The notes beneath the pieces were generated by a model. The model had not been told where the DNA came from, made no database searches, and was given only the letters and a program-made list of their open reading frames with translations. Position numbers and translations under genes: made by a program. Of a stretch of DNA of 64,000 bases, positions 33,901 through 39,146 are shown piece by piece. Where the stretch lies: contig DF239796.1 in the NCBI GenBank assembly GCA_000507305.1, forward strand, positions 98,897 through 162,896, written 5' to 3'. Positions within the stretch are counted from its first letter, which is position 1; every line of letters begins with the position of its first letter. The stretch comes from Breviolum minutum Mf 1.05b.01 (Eukaryota; Sar; Dinophyceae; Suessiales; Symbiodiniaceae).

Positions 33901-35642
33901 GGAAGCATGTCCTGATGATGGCTACGATGATGATGTCGGGTATCCTAAAAATGGTGTGAAAAAGCAGTATACACGGTGCTATTGGAGGAATGCACCAGCT
34001 TACAAAGGGAATTCGACAAGTTACACTACTGCACTGCAAGTCCAAAAAACTAACACTTTGTTCAAGCCGAAACCCCAAGAGGAAAGGATTGTCTTCCAAC
34101 CATGAATTTTCAGGTGCTATGCTAGTTTCAGGGAGTGTAACTGGTGGTTCAAAAATGTTTTAATGTGTACACCCATTTGGAGAAGCTTTCCATTTTTACG
34201 AGCATATGTTTCAAGTGGATTGAGTAGACAAATATGGCGTTTGAAAATGCCCCGGATGAGGTGGCCATGACTATGATTGTATTCCATGATGATGAGGAGG
34301 AGGATGATGATGATGATGATGATGATGATAGGATGAATTCTTCTGATTCCATTGATATAATTAACCCACCTTAGAAACAGGCAAATAAGAGGCAATAACA
34401 GCATCGTGAAAAAGGTCCCCCAATTGGTTGGTCAGTTCACTGGCAAAAGCCGCCACTGACATTGTGCCTTAAAGCTAAAAGATCTAAAAGTCAAACTATG
34501 ACTAAAGTATACCCTCTCAAATCGCCGTTGCATGGCAATTCTTTGCAACCTTTTCGGGATCGTCAAGTGACGCCTTCAAAGTTTAAGTGACCTGCAACGA
34601 TCGGGGATCAAAAGGTCACATCGAATCATCTGGTGAAGACAATGTTTCTTTTACCTTTCTGCGATCTATATATGATATATATATATATATATTAGCCCCT
34701 TCCCTCTATGATCTACTAGTTTGTTCTTCTCATTTCAGTATGTTTACTTCAGATTTGATCCTAAAGTGGATCTACCAATACTGAATGGTCCGGTACCCTG
34801 CTTATCAGATTATTTCATAAAATCGTTCGTCCTGAAATTTAGCATTTCCAAAATCCGTGGGAAACGTGTTTGGATCCTCTGATCAACCAGTACACAACTC
34901 AACTGGGATGTGTTTTTTTGTTGGTGATTTTTTGCAGATTCGATACCATGGGATTCATCACCATGAAAAAACCGTCATTTGGGGAATATCATTTCCTTTT
35001 TTCCAAGCATCCAACAAGCAAATCCAAGTGTTGAATGGGATGTTTTTGACGGGTGGACAAAACCTGGTAGGATCCCAGCATAGTTTTTTTATATCCTTAA
35101 AGGAACGTTTCACTACTTTCATTGGAGATTGAGGGATGACATACAATTTTTTGGGGAAATGAACTACAAACCTTTATCAATTGTGTAATCAATGGTCTTA
35201 GTCATCAACTGTTTCACGGAAGATGTACAGGATCAAAAACCTGCATCAGGGCAAAATGTAAAAGCTAGAAGAGCAGGTGATGGTTTCAATTTTTTTTCAT
35301 GGTGACTCCTCTTTGCTTGGATTTGATTTGTTGGTGATTTTTTGCGGACATCGTGAAACCATCATTTGGGAGAAAATGTTTTACCTTTTCCAGGCATCGA
35401 ACAAGCAAATCCAAGTTTAGGGAAGATTCCCATTTTGACGAGTATTTTTCAACTGGTTTGGAGCCACTAAAACAGCTATCGAAACTTCCAACAGACTGTC
35501 TTGGTTCACCTCATTTTTGCAGGACGAAGATGAGGATTCCGAAGAAGAAGACGACGATGATGAGGATGATGACGACGATGATGACGATGATGTGCCGGTG
35601 AAGGGCAAGAAGTACAATCCACCAGCCAGAGGGAAGGCTTGA
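7970..35642 (+). CDS. NAP1: Nucleosome assembly protein, NAP1 family (about 27.7 kb, 15 exons seen)
   Basis: NAP1-family proteins are histone H2A-H2B (and H3-H4) chaperones that shuttle between cytoplasm and nucleus and assemble or remodel nucleosomes. Joined exons give, in order: an acidic, Lys-rich start with a QNPQ motif; a long heptad-like helix (ELKALDDKYLAIEKEYEK, then ELQKQFTEKQQPFLDAR) matching the NAP dimerisation helix; AMKNLPALEDHIE and EWDEPVLDY; the family core GFKLSFHFVENPYFTN; IDWKPGKDVTVEK; a basic stretch; EEPRDSFFRGFF; DYEMGCC; VRDSLVPFAVRWYTGEA; and an Asp/Glu tail ending NPPARGKA-stop. Exon lengths preserve frame at every join except one gap (10,660-13,424), where an exon with the expected FW motif is missing. 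The coding length seen is about 950 bases, somewhat short of typical NAP1. Donors are 8 GT, 3 GC and 3 GA; 14 of 15 acceptors are AG|G. Introns are filled with MITE-like repeats. The homology is recognised by eye; the first exon is uncertain. Confidence 0.9.
9126..9188 (+). CDS. NAP1: NAP1 exon 2 (dimerisation helix, first half)
   Basis: Twenty-one codons of charged helix (ELKALDDKYLAIEKEYEK) after a strong pyrimidine tract and gag|G acceptor. The donor is GTCGGG, phase 0. It matches the position of the long coiled helix in NAP/SET proteins. Several reverse-strand ORFs overlap here and are shadows. Confidence 0.82.
9526..9630 (+). mobile_element. Family F MITE copy (GT...AG)
   Basis: Family F ends are TACTGTTGATGG / CCATCAACAGTA. 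Lies in the NAP1 intron before exon 3; arms diverged (GTTGGTGG). Confidence 0.7.
9824..9890. repeat. GAT/ATG-rich run
   Basis: Irregular GATGAT repeats in the intron just upstream of NAP1 exon 3. Confidence 0.7.
9925..9974 (+). CDS. NAP1: NAP1 exon 3 (dimerisation helix, second half)
   Basis: The sequence ELQKQFTEKQQPFLDA plus two bases of an Arg codon follows gtttcccag|G. Frame with exon 4 requires the exon to end at AG before GAGTGA, i.e. a GA donor. The residues match the NAP 'LEKKY..KYQPLYDKR' turn. Confidence 0.85.
10610..10660 (+). CDS. NAP1: NAP1 exon 4 (end of helix)
   Basis: The acceptor is tcttttcag|G; the first base completes the Arg codon of exon 3 and is followed by TKVLSNLEAASEEVGE. 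The donor is GTCCGT, leaving two bases (AG). The next NAP segment, normally a short acidic loop plus G-I-P-x-F-W, was not found before exon 5. Confidence 0.78.
10741..10846 (-). mobile_element. Family B copy, reversed
   Basis: CCTTACTTTCCATTATACTG to ACCTAAACAAC; lies 80 bases after NAP1 exon 4. Confidence 0.65.
11056..11171 (+). mobile_element. Family A MITE copy
   Basis: Both ends present (CTCGGATTTA / CAAATCCAAG). Confidence 0.7.
11615..11665. repeat. TA-rich microsatellite
   Basis: ATATATATGTATATATGTAT-type run; similar short TA runs occur at 4,617-4,635, 34,670-34,692, 51,452-51,486 and 55,675-55,740. Confidence 0.7.
12190..12275 (-). repeat. Family B, reversed, left of the 12.3-kb exon
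   Basis: Shares GAAACGTTTTACTACATTCC-type private differences with the copy at 12,682; its similarity ends within about 15 bases of the ATG at 12,282. Confidence 0.75.
12273..12681 (+). CDS. Single long open exon between two Family B repeats
   Basis: About 136 codons with clear coding composition: acidic start (DDAEEDAKEVKK), then REFYTSCRSRFMTN, FMEFWNLLEG, YDETVLKHLALIGEEN, LQFVKLLVDVAVELDS. Mostly helical; no family recognised. An ATG lies at 12,282. It sits in the NAP1 intron between exons 4 and 5 and is bounded by two same-orientation (reversed) Family B copies. Possible acceptor ttag|G at 12,272 and GA donor at 12,682, both contributed by repeat sequence. It could be a captured gene fragment, a nested gene's exon or a retrocopy. 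Confidence 0.5.
12682..12824 (-). mobile_element. Family B, reversed, right of the 12.3-kb exon
   Basis: Full-length reversed copy ending TTCATTGCTCAG, which resembles a 3' splice site. Confidence 0.75.
13151..13218 (+). CDS. Candidate internal exon, product unknown
   Basis: A strong acceptor (tttttgttccag) and a GTATAC donor flank 22 open codons, IYAFEKSQRDVNPSPQRRQA and FYR, with only one frame open. The phase-2 end does not fit NAP1 exon 5, so it is not assigned to NAP1. Family A begins six bases after the donor. Confidence 0.35.
13224..13359 (+). mobile_element. Family A MITE copy
   Basis: Intact ends; begins six bases after the GTATAC donor of the candidate exon at 13,151. Confidence 0.75.
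13424..13462 (+). CDS. NAP1: NAP1 exon 5 (AMKN...HIE segment)
   Basis: Thirteen codons, AMKNLPALEDHIE, equivalent to the residues after FWLT in NAP1. An in-frame TGA six bases upstream forces the exon to start at or just before 13,424 (gag|G). The donor is GACCCC (GA type), phase 0, giving ...HIE+EWDEPVL... after joining. Confidence 0.78.
13723..13935 (+). mobile_element. Family A copy plus a 100-bp linked repeat
   Basis: Family A (to about 13,821) is followed by GGGGAGATTGAT...CAGTGTGAAGG...ATATTCCACTTGGAG. The same tail follows the Family A copy at 28,298. Confidence 0.7.
14861..14888 (+). CDS. NAP1: NAP1 exon 6, 28-nt microexon (DEPVL motif)
   Basis: EWDEPVLDY plus one base. The DE-x-VL-x-x-L motif is near-invariant in NAP1. 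The acceptor is gag|G, the donor GTCATC in phase 1. The single base T joins TG of exon 7 to give the conserved Leu. Confidence 0.8.
14934..15049 (+). mobile_element. Family G MITE copy
   Basis: Begins 45 bases after NAP1 exon 6. Confidence 0.7.
15331..15420 (+). mobile_element. Family C MITE copy
   Basis: Ends CTAGGTGG / CCACCAACTAG. Confidence 0.7.
15585..15675 (+). mobile_element. Family B, 5'-truncated
   Basis: Only the right two thirds (from ACTACCTAGTTATATGGGG) remain. Confidence 0.6.
16010..16222 (+). CDS. Terminal-exon-like ORF inside a NAP1 intron
   Basis: Open frame ending at TGA with helical, Gln/Lys-rich sequence: LTVPDLEHHQTLKFARDN, LVQWAKQMVQEQTKQNPSQ, DDLKQMIYKLQQAASH. Codon choice and lack of repeats suggest real coding. 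A possible acceptor is gattttcag just upstream (about 16,005). The family is not recognised. It does not match any NAP1 segment. Confidence 0.35.
   Translation: MKCISHWALCTLKNSARLTVPDLEHHQTLKFARDNLVQWAKQMVQEQTKQNPSQDDLKQMIYKLQQAASH
16239..16358 (+). mobile_element. Family A MITE copy
   Basis: Begins shortly after the stop of the ORF at 16,010-16,222. Confidence 0.65.
16425..16503 (+). mobile_element. Family B, partial
   Basis: GTTATTTGCTGTATATAAGG to AACCAGGATTCAATG. Confidence 0.55.
17472..17568 (+). mobile_element. Family C MITE copy
   Basis: Right end CCACCAACCAG. Confidence 0.7.
17900..18014 (+). mobile_element. Family A MITE copy
   Basis: Both ends intact; near the family consensus. 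Confidence 0.75.
18265..18392 (+). CDS. NAP1: NAP1 exon 7 (core beta-sheet, ENPYFTN)
   Basis: This is the longest and most diagnostic exon: 42 codons containing GFKLSFHFVENPYFTN and EITK, the NAP-family earmuff-domain signature (F-x-F-x-x-N-x-Y-F-x-N). The acceptor is ttgcag|T (the only acceptor not followed by G) and the donor is GTAGGT, phase 0. Confidence 0.95.
18788..18870 (+). mobile_element. Family E palindrome
   Basis: Compact copy with ATCCATGCATGGTATATTTA / TAGATATACCATACATGG arms. Confidence 0.7.
19156..19318. repeat. Microsatellite (TCTA/TCTG/TTTC)
   Basis: Interrupted TATC tetramers with short CTGT and TTTC runs. The overlapping Tyr/Leu/Ser ORFs are low complexity. Confidence 0.9.
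19326..19530. repeat. Two diverged units, about 100 bp
   Basis: CACTTTTTCGGCAT recurs at about 19,345 and 19,438, each followed by ...AAAATGGTGTGTTT and a TTTTGA segment. Similar in period and in the CACTTTTT...TTTTGA layout to the array at 46.3 kb. Confidence 0.55.
20107..20967 (+). pseudogene. GC-rich coding-like block, probable degraded gene
   Basis: Two overlapping-frame ORFs (20,107-20,520 and 20,551-20,967) stand out from AT-rich surroundings. The first holds internal repeats (RSEDSEP twice; KMEVRET and a related second copy). The second reads EGSEEHSAVLLCQTVDGC, ILITRLLCMLASLELVRLNA. A frame break between them, and comparable open frames on the other strand, make an intact gene unlikely. 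No family recognised. It lies in the NAP1 intron between exons 7 and 8. Confidence 0.3.
21381..21760. repeat. Tandem array, 94-95-bp unit, about 3.5 copies
   Basis: Unit begins AGCCGCATTC, then TTTTTTGACC, AATTTCCCAAAGTAG and ends CTTGTAAACTTGCGTCGCG. Copies start at 21,381, 21,475, 21,570 and 21,664; the last decays. ORFs across it are periodic artefacts. Confidence 0.9.
22680..22739 (+). CDS. NAP1: NAP1 exon 8 (YYVKEENPYTGEM)
   Basis: Twenty codons EYYVKEENPYTGEMTAKEIK, occupying the place of the NAP1 'K-x-Y-x-x...' loop before the IDWK strand. The acceptor is cacag|G. The donor is GCGTCC (GC type). A Family B repeat starts at about 22,750, ten bases into the intron. Confidence 0.85.
22750..22873 (+). 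mobile_element. Family B MITE copy at the start of a NAP1 intron
   Basis: Starts ten bases after the GC donor of NAP1 exon 8. Confidence 0.75.
23582..23629 (+). CDS. NAP1: NAP1 exon 9 (IDWKPGKDVT)
   Basis: Sixteen codons, ASTIDWKPGKDVTVEK, closely matching the family motif I-x-W-K-x-G-K-x-x-T. The acceptor is cgtag|G and the donor GTGGTG, phase 0. A shadow ORF covers the minus strand. Confidence 0.92.
24569..24690 (+). mobile_element. Family F MITE copy
   Basis: TACTGTTGATGGTTCAG / CTGAACCATCAACAGG; interrupts a Family E palindrome. Confidence 0.7.
24999..25052 (+). CDS. NAP1: NAP1 exon 10 (basic stretch)
   Basis: Eighteen codons VAKKVKGGGAKKAKQKGK; the Lys-rich segment after the IDWK strand overlaps the nuclear-localisation region of known NAP1 proteins. 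The acceptor is atccag|G and the donor GCGAGG (GC type), phase 0. Confidence 0.85.
25213..25345 (+). mobile_element. Family A MITE copy
   Basis: In the intron between NAP1 exons 10 and 11; the right end is diverged (AAATCCACG). Confidence 0.65.
25455..25524 (+). mobile_element. Family E palindrome
   Basis: A 70-base near-perfect hairpin with a very small loop. Confidence 0.75.
25670..25726 (+). CDS. NAP1: NAP1 exon 11 (SFFRGFF)
   Basis: Nineteen codons EKEEPRDSFFRGFFRLGTQ; S-F-F-x-x-F-F is a NAP1 signature. The acceptor is tgtcag|G. The donor GAACGA (GA type) is the one compatible with phase 0 at exon 12. Confidence 0.88.
25850..25973 (+). mobile_element. Family A MITE copy
   Basis: Right end CAAATCTTAG; left end truncated to AAATTTGTTGAG. 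Confidence 0.6.
26684..26797 (+). mobile_element. Family C MITE copy
   Basis: A 14-base insertion splits the right arm (AAACAAGTTGGAAACC). Confidence 0.65.
27361..27467 (+). mobile_element. Family G MITE copy
   Basis: Ends ACCCTCCCTAAAACTAAC / TTAGTTTCAGGGAGGGTA. Confidence 0.8.
28298..28520 (+). mobile_element. Family A copy plus linked 100-bp repeat
   Basis: Family A to about 28,411, then the same GATTGATA...TCCACTTGGAG tail as at 13.8 kb. Confidence 0.7.
28624..28662 (+). CDS. NAP1: NAP1 exon 12 (acidic helix)
   Basis: Thirteen codons DINLDEARELVDE, matching the acidic 'D-x-D-E-A-x-x-L-x-x-D' before DYEIG in NAP1. The acceptor is gcagcag|G (a start three bases earlier is possible); the donor is GCCTCA (GC type). 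Confidence 0.85.
28838..28947 (+). mobile_element. Family A MITE copy
   Basis: Right end AGATCCAAG; TACCATGGTAAAGCACCAT centre. Confidence 0.6.
29190..29320 (+). mobile_element. Family G MITE copy
   Basis: Right end TTTTAGTTTTGAGGGAGTG. Confidence 0.65.
29593..29694 (+). mobile_element. Family F MITE copy
   Basis: The right end reads CATCAACCGTA, so the AG terminus is lost here. Confidence 0.7.
29719..30211 (+). pseudogene. AT-rich coding-like block of unknown origin
   Basis: Two consecutive + strand ORFs (29,719-29,913 and 29,966-30,211) lack the palindromic repeats typical of the surroundings. The second reads WNNLEFIEIRGALDIPCKSK, IIRRIVPGSVEFKS, GYLLLGINEILTEQSIQEA. The minus strand is also open (29,842-30,087). 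No family recognised; a mobile-element or organelle-derived fragment is possible. Confidence 0.25.
30320..30710. pseudogene. GC-rich coding-like block, frame broken
   Basis: The + strand reads YKVAFVGTQFRGVPKTASEA before a TGA near 30,508, then EEALEVAFCIGGTPGHL in another frame. The minus strand is also open. Composition differs from the repeats around it. Probably a degraded gene fragment within the NAP1 intron between exons 12 and 13. Confidence 0.25.
30862..30925. repeat. TAG trinucleotide run
   Basis: About 15 uninterrupted AGT/TAG triplets followed by decayed ones to about 30,980; creates long Ser, Val and Thr ORFs on both strands. Confidence 0.9.
31904..31989 (+). mobile_element. Family C MITE copy
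   Basis: Shortened centre; both arms present. Confidence 0.65.
32412..32438 (+). CDS. NAP1: NAP1 exon 13, 27-nt microexon (DYEMG)
   Basis: Nine codons ENDYEMGCC; the family motif is D-[YF]-E-[IM]-G. The acceptor is aag|G with no clear pyrimidine tract; the donor is GTCAGG, phase 0, leading to VRDSLVP. Confidence 0.85.
32568..32688 (+). mobile_element. Family A MITE copy
   Basis: About 130 bases downstream of NAP1 exon 13. Confidence 0.65.
33540..33668. repeat. Dispersed repeat (GGGGTTATAACNCCATTTATAAC family)
   Basis: Blocks of GGGGTTATAAC and CCATTTATAACT followed by GGGCCCACCTTGTA; also near 13,565-13,620, 18,545-18,605, 41,510-41,570 and 58,195-58,270. Confidence 0.6.
33698..33775 (+). 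mobile_element. Family E, diverged
   Basis: Just upstream of NAP1 exon 14; left arm CCATGCATGGAATATTTA. Confidence 0.5.
33857..33934 (+). CDS. NAP1: NAP1 exon 14 (LVPFAVRWYTGEA)
   Basis: Twenty-six codons VRDSLVPFAVRWYTGEA then CPDDGYDDD; matches the last conserved NAP1 block [I/V]-P-x-[A/S]-V-x-[Y/W]-[F/Y]-T-G-E-A. The acceptor is tttgag|G and the donor GTCGGG, phase 0. Confidence 0.95.
34041..34140 (+). mobile_element. Family G MITE copy
   Basis: In the NAP1 intron after exon 14; left end truncated. Confidence 0.65.
34234..34374 (+). CDS. Short acidic ORF between NAP1 exons 14 and 15
   Basis: Forty-six codons from ATG: MAFENAPDEVAMTMIVFHDD, then EEE and nine Asp, then RMNSSDSIDIINPP and TAG. 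Built around a GAT trinucleotide run. An AG|G (gatgag|GAG) in phase 0 would let it replace exon 15 as an alternative acidic tail of NAP1. No pyrimidine tract is visible, so this is only a possibility. Confidence 0.25.
   Translation: MAFENAPDEVAMTMIVFHDDEEEDDDDDDDDDRMNSSDSIDIINPP
34905..35026 (+). mobile_element. Family A MITE copy
   Basis: In the last NAP1 intron; right end intact. Confidence 0.65.
35317..35414 (+). mobile_element. Family A MITE copy
   Basis: A short, intact-ended copy about 110 bases before NAP1 exon 15. Confidence 0.75.
35523..35642 (+). CDS. NAP1: NAP1 exon 15 (acidic tail and stop)
   Basis: The acceptor is catttttgcag|G. Thirty-nine codons: about 23 almost purely Asp/Glu residues, then VPVKGKKYNPPARGKA and TGA. 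Acidic C-terminal tails bind histone basic regions, and animal NAP1L1 ends similarly with a short NP-containing basic tail. Reverse-strand Ser-rich ORFs here are shadows. Confidence 0.93.
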   Translation, partial: DEDEDSEEEDDDDEDDDDDDDDDVPVKGKKYNPPARGKA

Positions 35643-35913
35643 GGGATGTAAAATTTGGATGGCTGATCGGGAAAACTAAGCATGGAACCCCCAAAATTGA
35701 TGGTTTGAACTTGTATTTCCTCTTATGTTCAGTTTTTGATCTTAGTTTTCAGGAACGTAGCATACAATCACCCAAGTGGCAATATGTGTTCTACATCAAA
35801 CCCCACCCCACCTTATTTCAGGCAAATTCAAGTTGGTAAAATATTATAGTTTTGGCCAGAAAGGATGGATTCATCCACCTGTTTTTTGTGATGTTACTAC
35901 GGGGGACATTGAG

Positions 35914-35960
35914 TGGGACATGAAGTCTCATGACAAGAAGCTGCGTTTGACGCCAGGCTG
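35914..35960 (+). CDS. Candidate exon downstream of NAP1
   Basis: Open sequence WDMKSHDKKLRLTPG ends at a consensus donor GTAAGA (35,961). The frame stays open upstream (GDIE before it) into a copy of a dispersed repeat. The acceptor could be cattgag. It vaguely resembles the NAP IDWK strand but lies after the NAP1 stop. Unassigned. Confidence 0.3.
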
Positions 35961-36510
35961 GTAAGAAGGATGGCCCTGGAGGGGAGGTGCCTTTTGAACG
36001 GATATTTTTTTGAAATCACGGCAAAAAAAAGTGTGGCAAGCAGACCGGTGTTTGGGTAGGAAACATGATTTGAATTTGTGTATAAACTATTTACATATAC
36101 ATGTATGTGTATTCTTATTGATCTATGATACGTGCACAAATCGTAGATGCAATATGCTCAACCAAAGGACCTACCATGTAGTGTGCATGTTTTAACGTGC
36201 GTCCAGACATGGTGTGTTCTGAGTTTATTTTTTGAAATTCATGAAGAAATCGAATCACTTATCTACTTCTTTATGTATGTGTTGATTGAGTGATTGATGT
36301 TCCTTTTTTGCATTTCCCCATACCATCCATGGGACTGGTATATTTAATCTCAATTTTAGCTACATTGATCCATTTGATCCCATACAAATTCGAACAAATG
36401 TTGGAAAAGATACCAGTCACGTGGATCCTCTAGAGTTCTGATTCTATTCACCTTCTGCATTGTCCCAAAGGTTTTTTTTCTGGCTTTCCATTGTGGTGGC
36501 AATGCATCAA

Positions 36511-36612
36511 CTAGGTGGTGGTTTCAAAATATTTTTGATTTTCATCCCTACTTGGGGAAGATTCCCATTTTGACTATTATTTTTCAGATGGGTTGGTTCA
36601 ACGACCAACTAG
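36511..36612 (+). mobile_element. Family C MITE copy
   Basis: Both ends CTAG; the right arm is GGTTCAACGACCAACTAG. Confidence 0.7.
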
Positions 36613-36754
36613 ATCAATCTCCCACTTCAAAGGCTCCACATGTTTCATGGCCTTTCGTGTTTTTTACCAGGCAAAGGAAGAATGCAAGCAACAATAGGTG
36701 GGGTTCAATGCCGGGGAAGACCCGGTTTCCGGGTCACTCATGAAATTACTTTAG

Positions 36755-36872
36755 ATGTACCCCCCCGTGATGAAAACTAACGTGACCGTGGGAAATCACC
36801 ATTTTTAATAGGAGATATGTACATCTTCAAATGGTTGTTTTTCCATTGTCATGGCGTTGTAAACCCCCACAA
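36755..36872 (+). mobile_element. Family H MITE copy
   Basis: Left arm diverged (AACTAACGTGACCGTGGGAA). Confidence 0.6.
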
Positions 36873-37887
36873 TGCTTAGCATCATGGCAAGGGATAGTAA
36901 TGCCCCTAGCGATAAGGGTTTATATACCATTGACAAGGGTTTTTATATGCCCAATATAAGGATTCCCTATTCAAGCTGGGTTTGTCGTGCACGCTATGTT
37001 GGATACCGAGAAGGCACCCATATCCTTAGGTGATTTCTAGGTGATTTCGTAGGGTGCCTTTTTACTAGTTGGTGGTTGTTTAAGTTGCCACCCAACTTGA
37101 AGGGTGTTTTTTGCTGTATTTACGGGATGAAATCCTACCTAGTCGTATTCAAGGATTATTTCATAAGATGTGAAAGAGATCGGATCCTGGACCCTCAACG
37201 AATCAAGTGTTCAATGGAATGTCATTCCAGACATTTGACAAGATGGGCACCTGCCCCTCTTTCAGGTAGGGGTTGGGTTGTAACTTTTGGGGATGAAATA
37301 ACCCAGTTAACCATGTATTTCCGGCCTTCTATAGGAGTGATAAGTCCATTTGTTGCTGTTTTTGTTCTTGAAGTATCACCTTGAAAGTTGATCGTCACCT
37401 TCTTCCAGTAAGGGGGGGAAATCTAATAGTTGTATTCAAGAGATGAATTTGACCCCAGTAAACCCTAATGAGATTTTGAAGACTCAGTTGAAATAGAAAA
37501 ATTCACCAGGAAGAAATCATCCACGTATCCAACAGAAAATTTTGGTGGCCCATTCATAAAGAAAAAACATCAGCTAATCATAAGGGACCCCTCCCGAGCC
37601 CGGCCTCGGTGATGTCAATTTCTATAGGTTTCCCAAAGGGTGGGGGAGGGGTTCCAAGGGAGGGAGCACATGGGAAGGGAAACACTGAGGTTTGTTGGGA
37701 AGGTTAGGGAATTTATAGGAAACCATTGGGGAAGATGATTGAGATCAACCCACCCTTAGCCACCGCCTCCCTTTACAAATCCCATTTTTTCAAAATATCC
37801 GTGATATTTGAGGATTCAAAAAGATTTCACAAGAAACTACATATTCAGGTGGGTGGCCTGGCTTTTTGTTACAAAATAGAAAACAAT

Positions 37888-38117
37888 GGATACACTCCAG
37901 TAAACGAACATGGCAATAGAAAGTCCAAAGCCTATACATACTCCCCGGAAAACTAATGTGTCCCCTGAAAATCAATGGTTGGTTCAGATGTATTTCCTTT
38001 TGAAATAGTGCCTTTTTAGGGGACATGTTAGTTTTGAGGGGTGTATATATAAGATACAAATACATCTTCAAAGGTCCATTTTCGATTGCCAGCCATGTTA
38101 GTATTTACCAAGGGTGT
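37888..38117 (+). mobile_element. Family H copy split by Family G
   Basis: Left part CTCCAGTAAACGAACATGGC; right part TTGCCAGCCATGTTAGTATT, with the Family G element between them. Confidence 0.7.
37936..38045 (+). mobile_element. Family G copy nested in a Family H copy
   Basis: Family H sequence resumes on the right with ACATCTTCAAAGGTCC and GCCATGTTAG. Confidence 0.75.
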
Positions 38118-38184
38118 ATGAAACCCCAACCTTTGTACGTCACTGAAAATAATGAGAAAATGACCAAGTTGAAAATGGGAATCC

Positions 38185-38295
38185 TACTGTTGATGGAAGA
38201 AATCCTGCACCACCTGACAAGTATGAAACCCTGTAAATGTTGGGATATTTAGCATATCAACTGGTGAACGCCGGATGTTTGAACCATCAACAGTA
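38185..38295 (+). mobile_element. Family F MITE copy abutting a candidate exon
   Basis: GT at 38,189 and AG at 38,292-38,293; the Lys-rich ORF begins at the next base. Confidence 0.75.
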
Positions 38296-38419
38296 TGAAT
38301 CTCGGTTCTTAACCGACGATTTCATGAAACGTAAAAAGAAGCAAAGGCTTGAAGGCTTGAAGGCTGAAGAAAGGGCGAAGAAGTTACCAAAAACACACGG
38401 ATTCCCTTCACAATTCTGA
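38294..38419 (+). CDS. Candidate terminal exon, Lys/Glu-rich
   Basis: Starts immediately after the AG that ends a Family F repeat: YESRFLTDDFMKRKKKQRLE, GLKAEERAKKLPKTHG, stop at 38,417-38,419. A highly basic helix. A Family B repeat begins about ten bases after the stop. No family recognised; the phase upstream of the repeat does not give an obvious join. Confidence 0.35.
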   Translation, partial: YESRFLTDDFMKRKKKQRLEGLKAEERAKKLPKTHGFPSQF

Positions 38420-38514
38420 GCTCACATGAGCAATGAAAAAACATGGTTGTTTAGTGTATATAGGGGATGAAATCCTACCCAGCTGTGTAGGGACTTTAAT
38501 AAACCATTGTAAAT

Positions 38515-38620
38515 GACTTGGTGTGTTTTTACGGATTCCACCCCGGTAAATCACCTTAAACCACCATTTGAGAGAATATGTTTGGAACTTTTTCCAAGCA
38601 TCAAACAGTCGCAAATCCAA
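38515..38620 (+). mobile_element. Family A MITE copy
   Basis: Joined directly to a truncated Family B copy on its left. Confidence 0.65.
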
Positions 38621-38639
38621 GATTAACCTTCATTATCCA

Positions 38640-39130
38640 CAGTGAAGCAGCGGTTTGGCAGGACCCAACATAGATCCCTCATTTTGTTCAAGTTCTTCAC
38701 GTGCCATTCTTCACCAGTAATCCTCTTCACCCCCTATCAGAATCCCGCCAGATGTCGTCGACTTCTCTCGTCGTCCGTCTGTCTTGAGACGTCAACTAGA
38801 CGTCAACTTGGCGCCTGAAGCATCAAGATTTGTAGGGTTTTGGGGTCAGCTTTTGACCTTTCACTCAATGAAGCTCTCGCGCCCGACTTCGATGTTCTTT
38901 CGAACGATTTCGGGCACAGAATGTCACAAGATGAAGTGGGGATACAACGAAAGTAAGGATTTCGTTTTTAAATAGCTTGAAAACTACGAACTCACAATTT
39001 CATTGCGAATAAAAAGTGTTGACAAAAAAGTTTGGAGTTTTGTTGAAGGGTTTTTTACCATTTTTTACCCAAGGACGGCTGGCCAAAGATCTTGTTCATC
39101 TTAATTGGAGCATCAAAGTGGACTTCAACT
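38640..39130. other. Repeat-poor unique stretch
   Basis: About 490 bases with few recognisable repeat copies and CG-containing pyrimidine-rich sequence (cgtcgtccgtctgtcttgag). Includes an ORF MRRQLDVNLAPEASRFVGFW. It could be a 5' untranslated or promoter region. No decisive signal is seen. Confidence 0.25.
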
Positions 39131-39146
39131 ACAAATCCCACCACTA

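Noticed and set aside
35890..35960. GDIEWDMKSHDKK as a NAP1 IDWK exon
   Set aside because: The true IDWKPGK exon is at 23,582; this lies after the NAP1 stop and matches only I-x-W.
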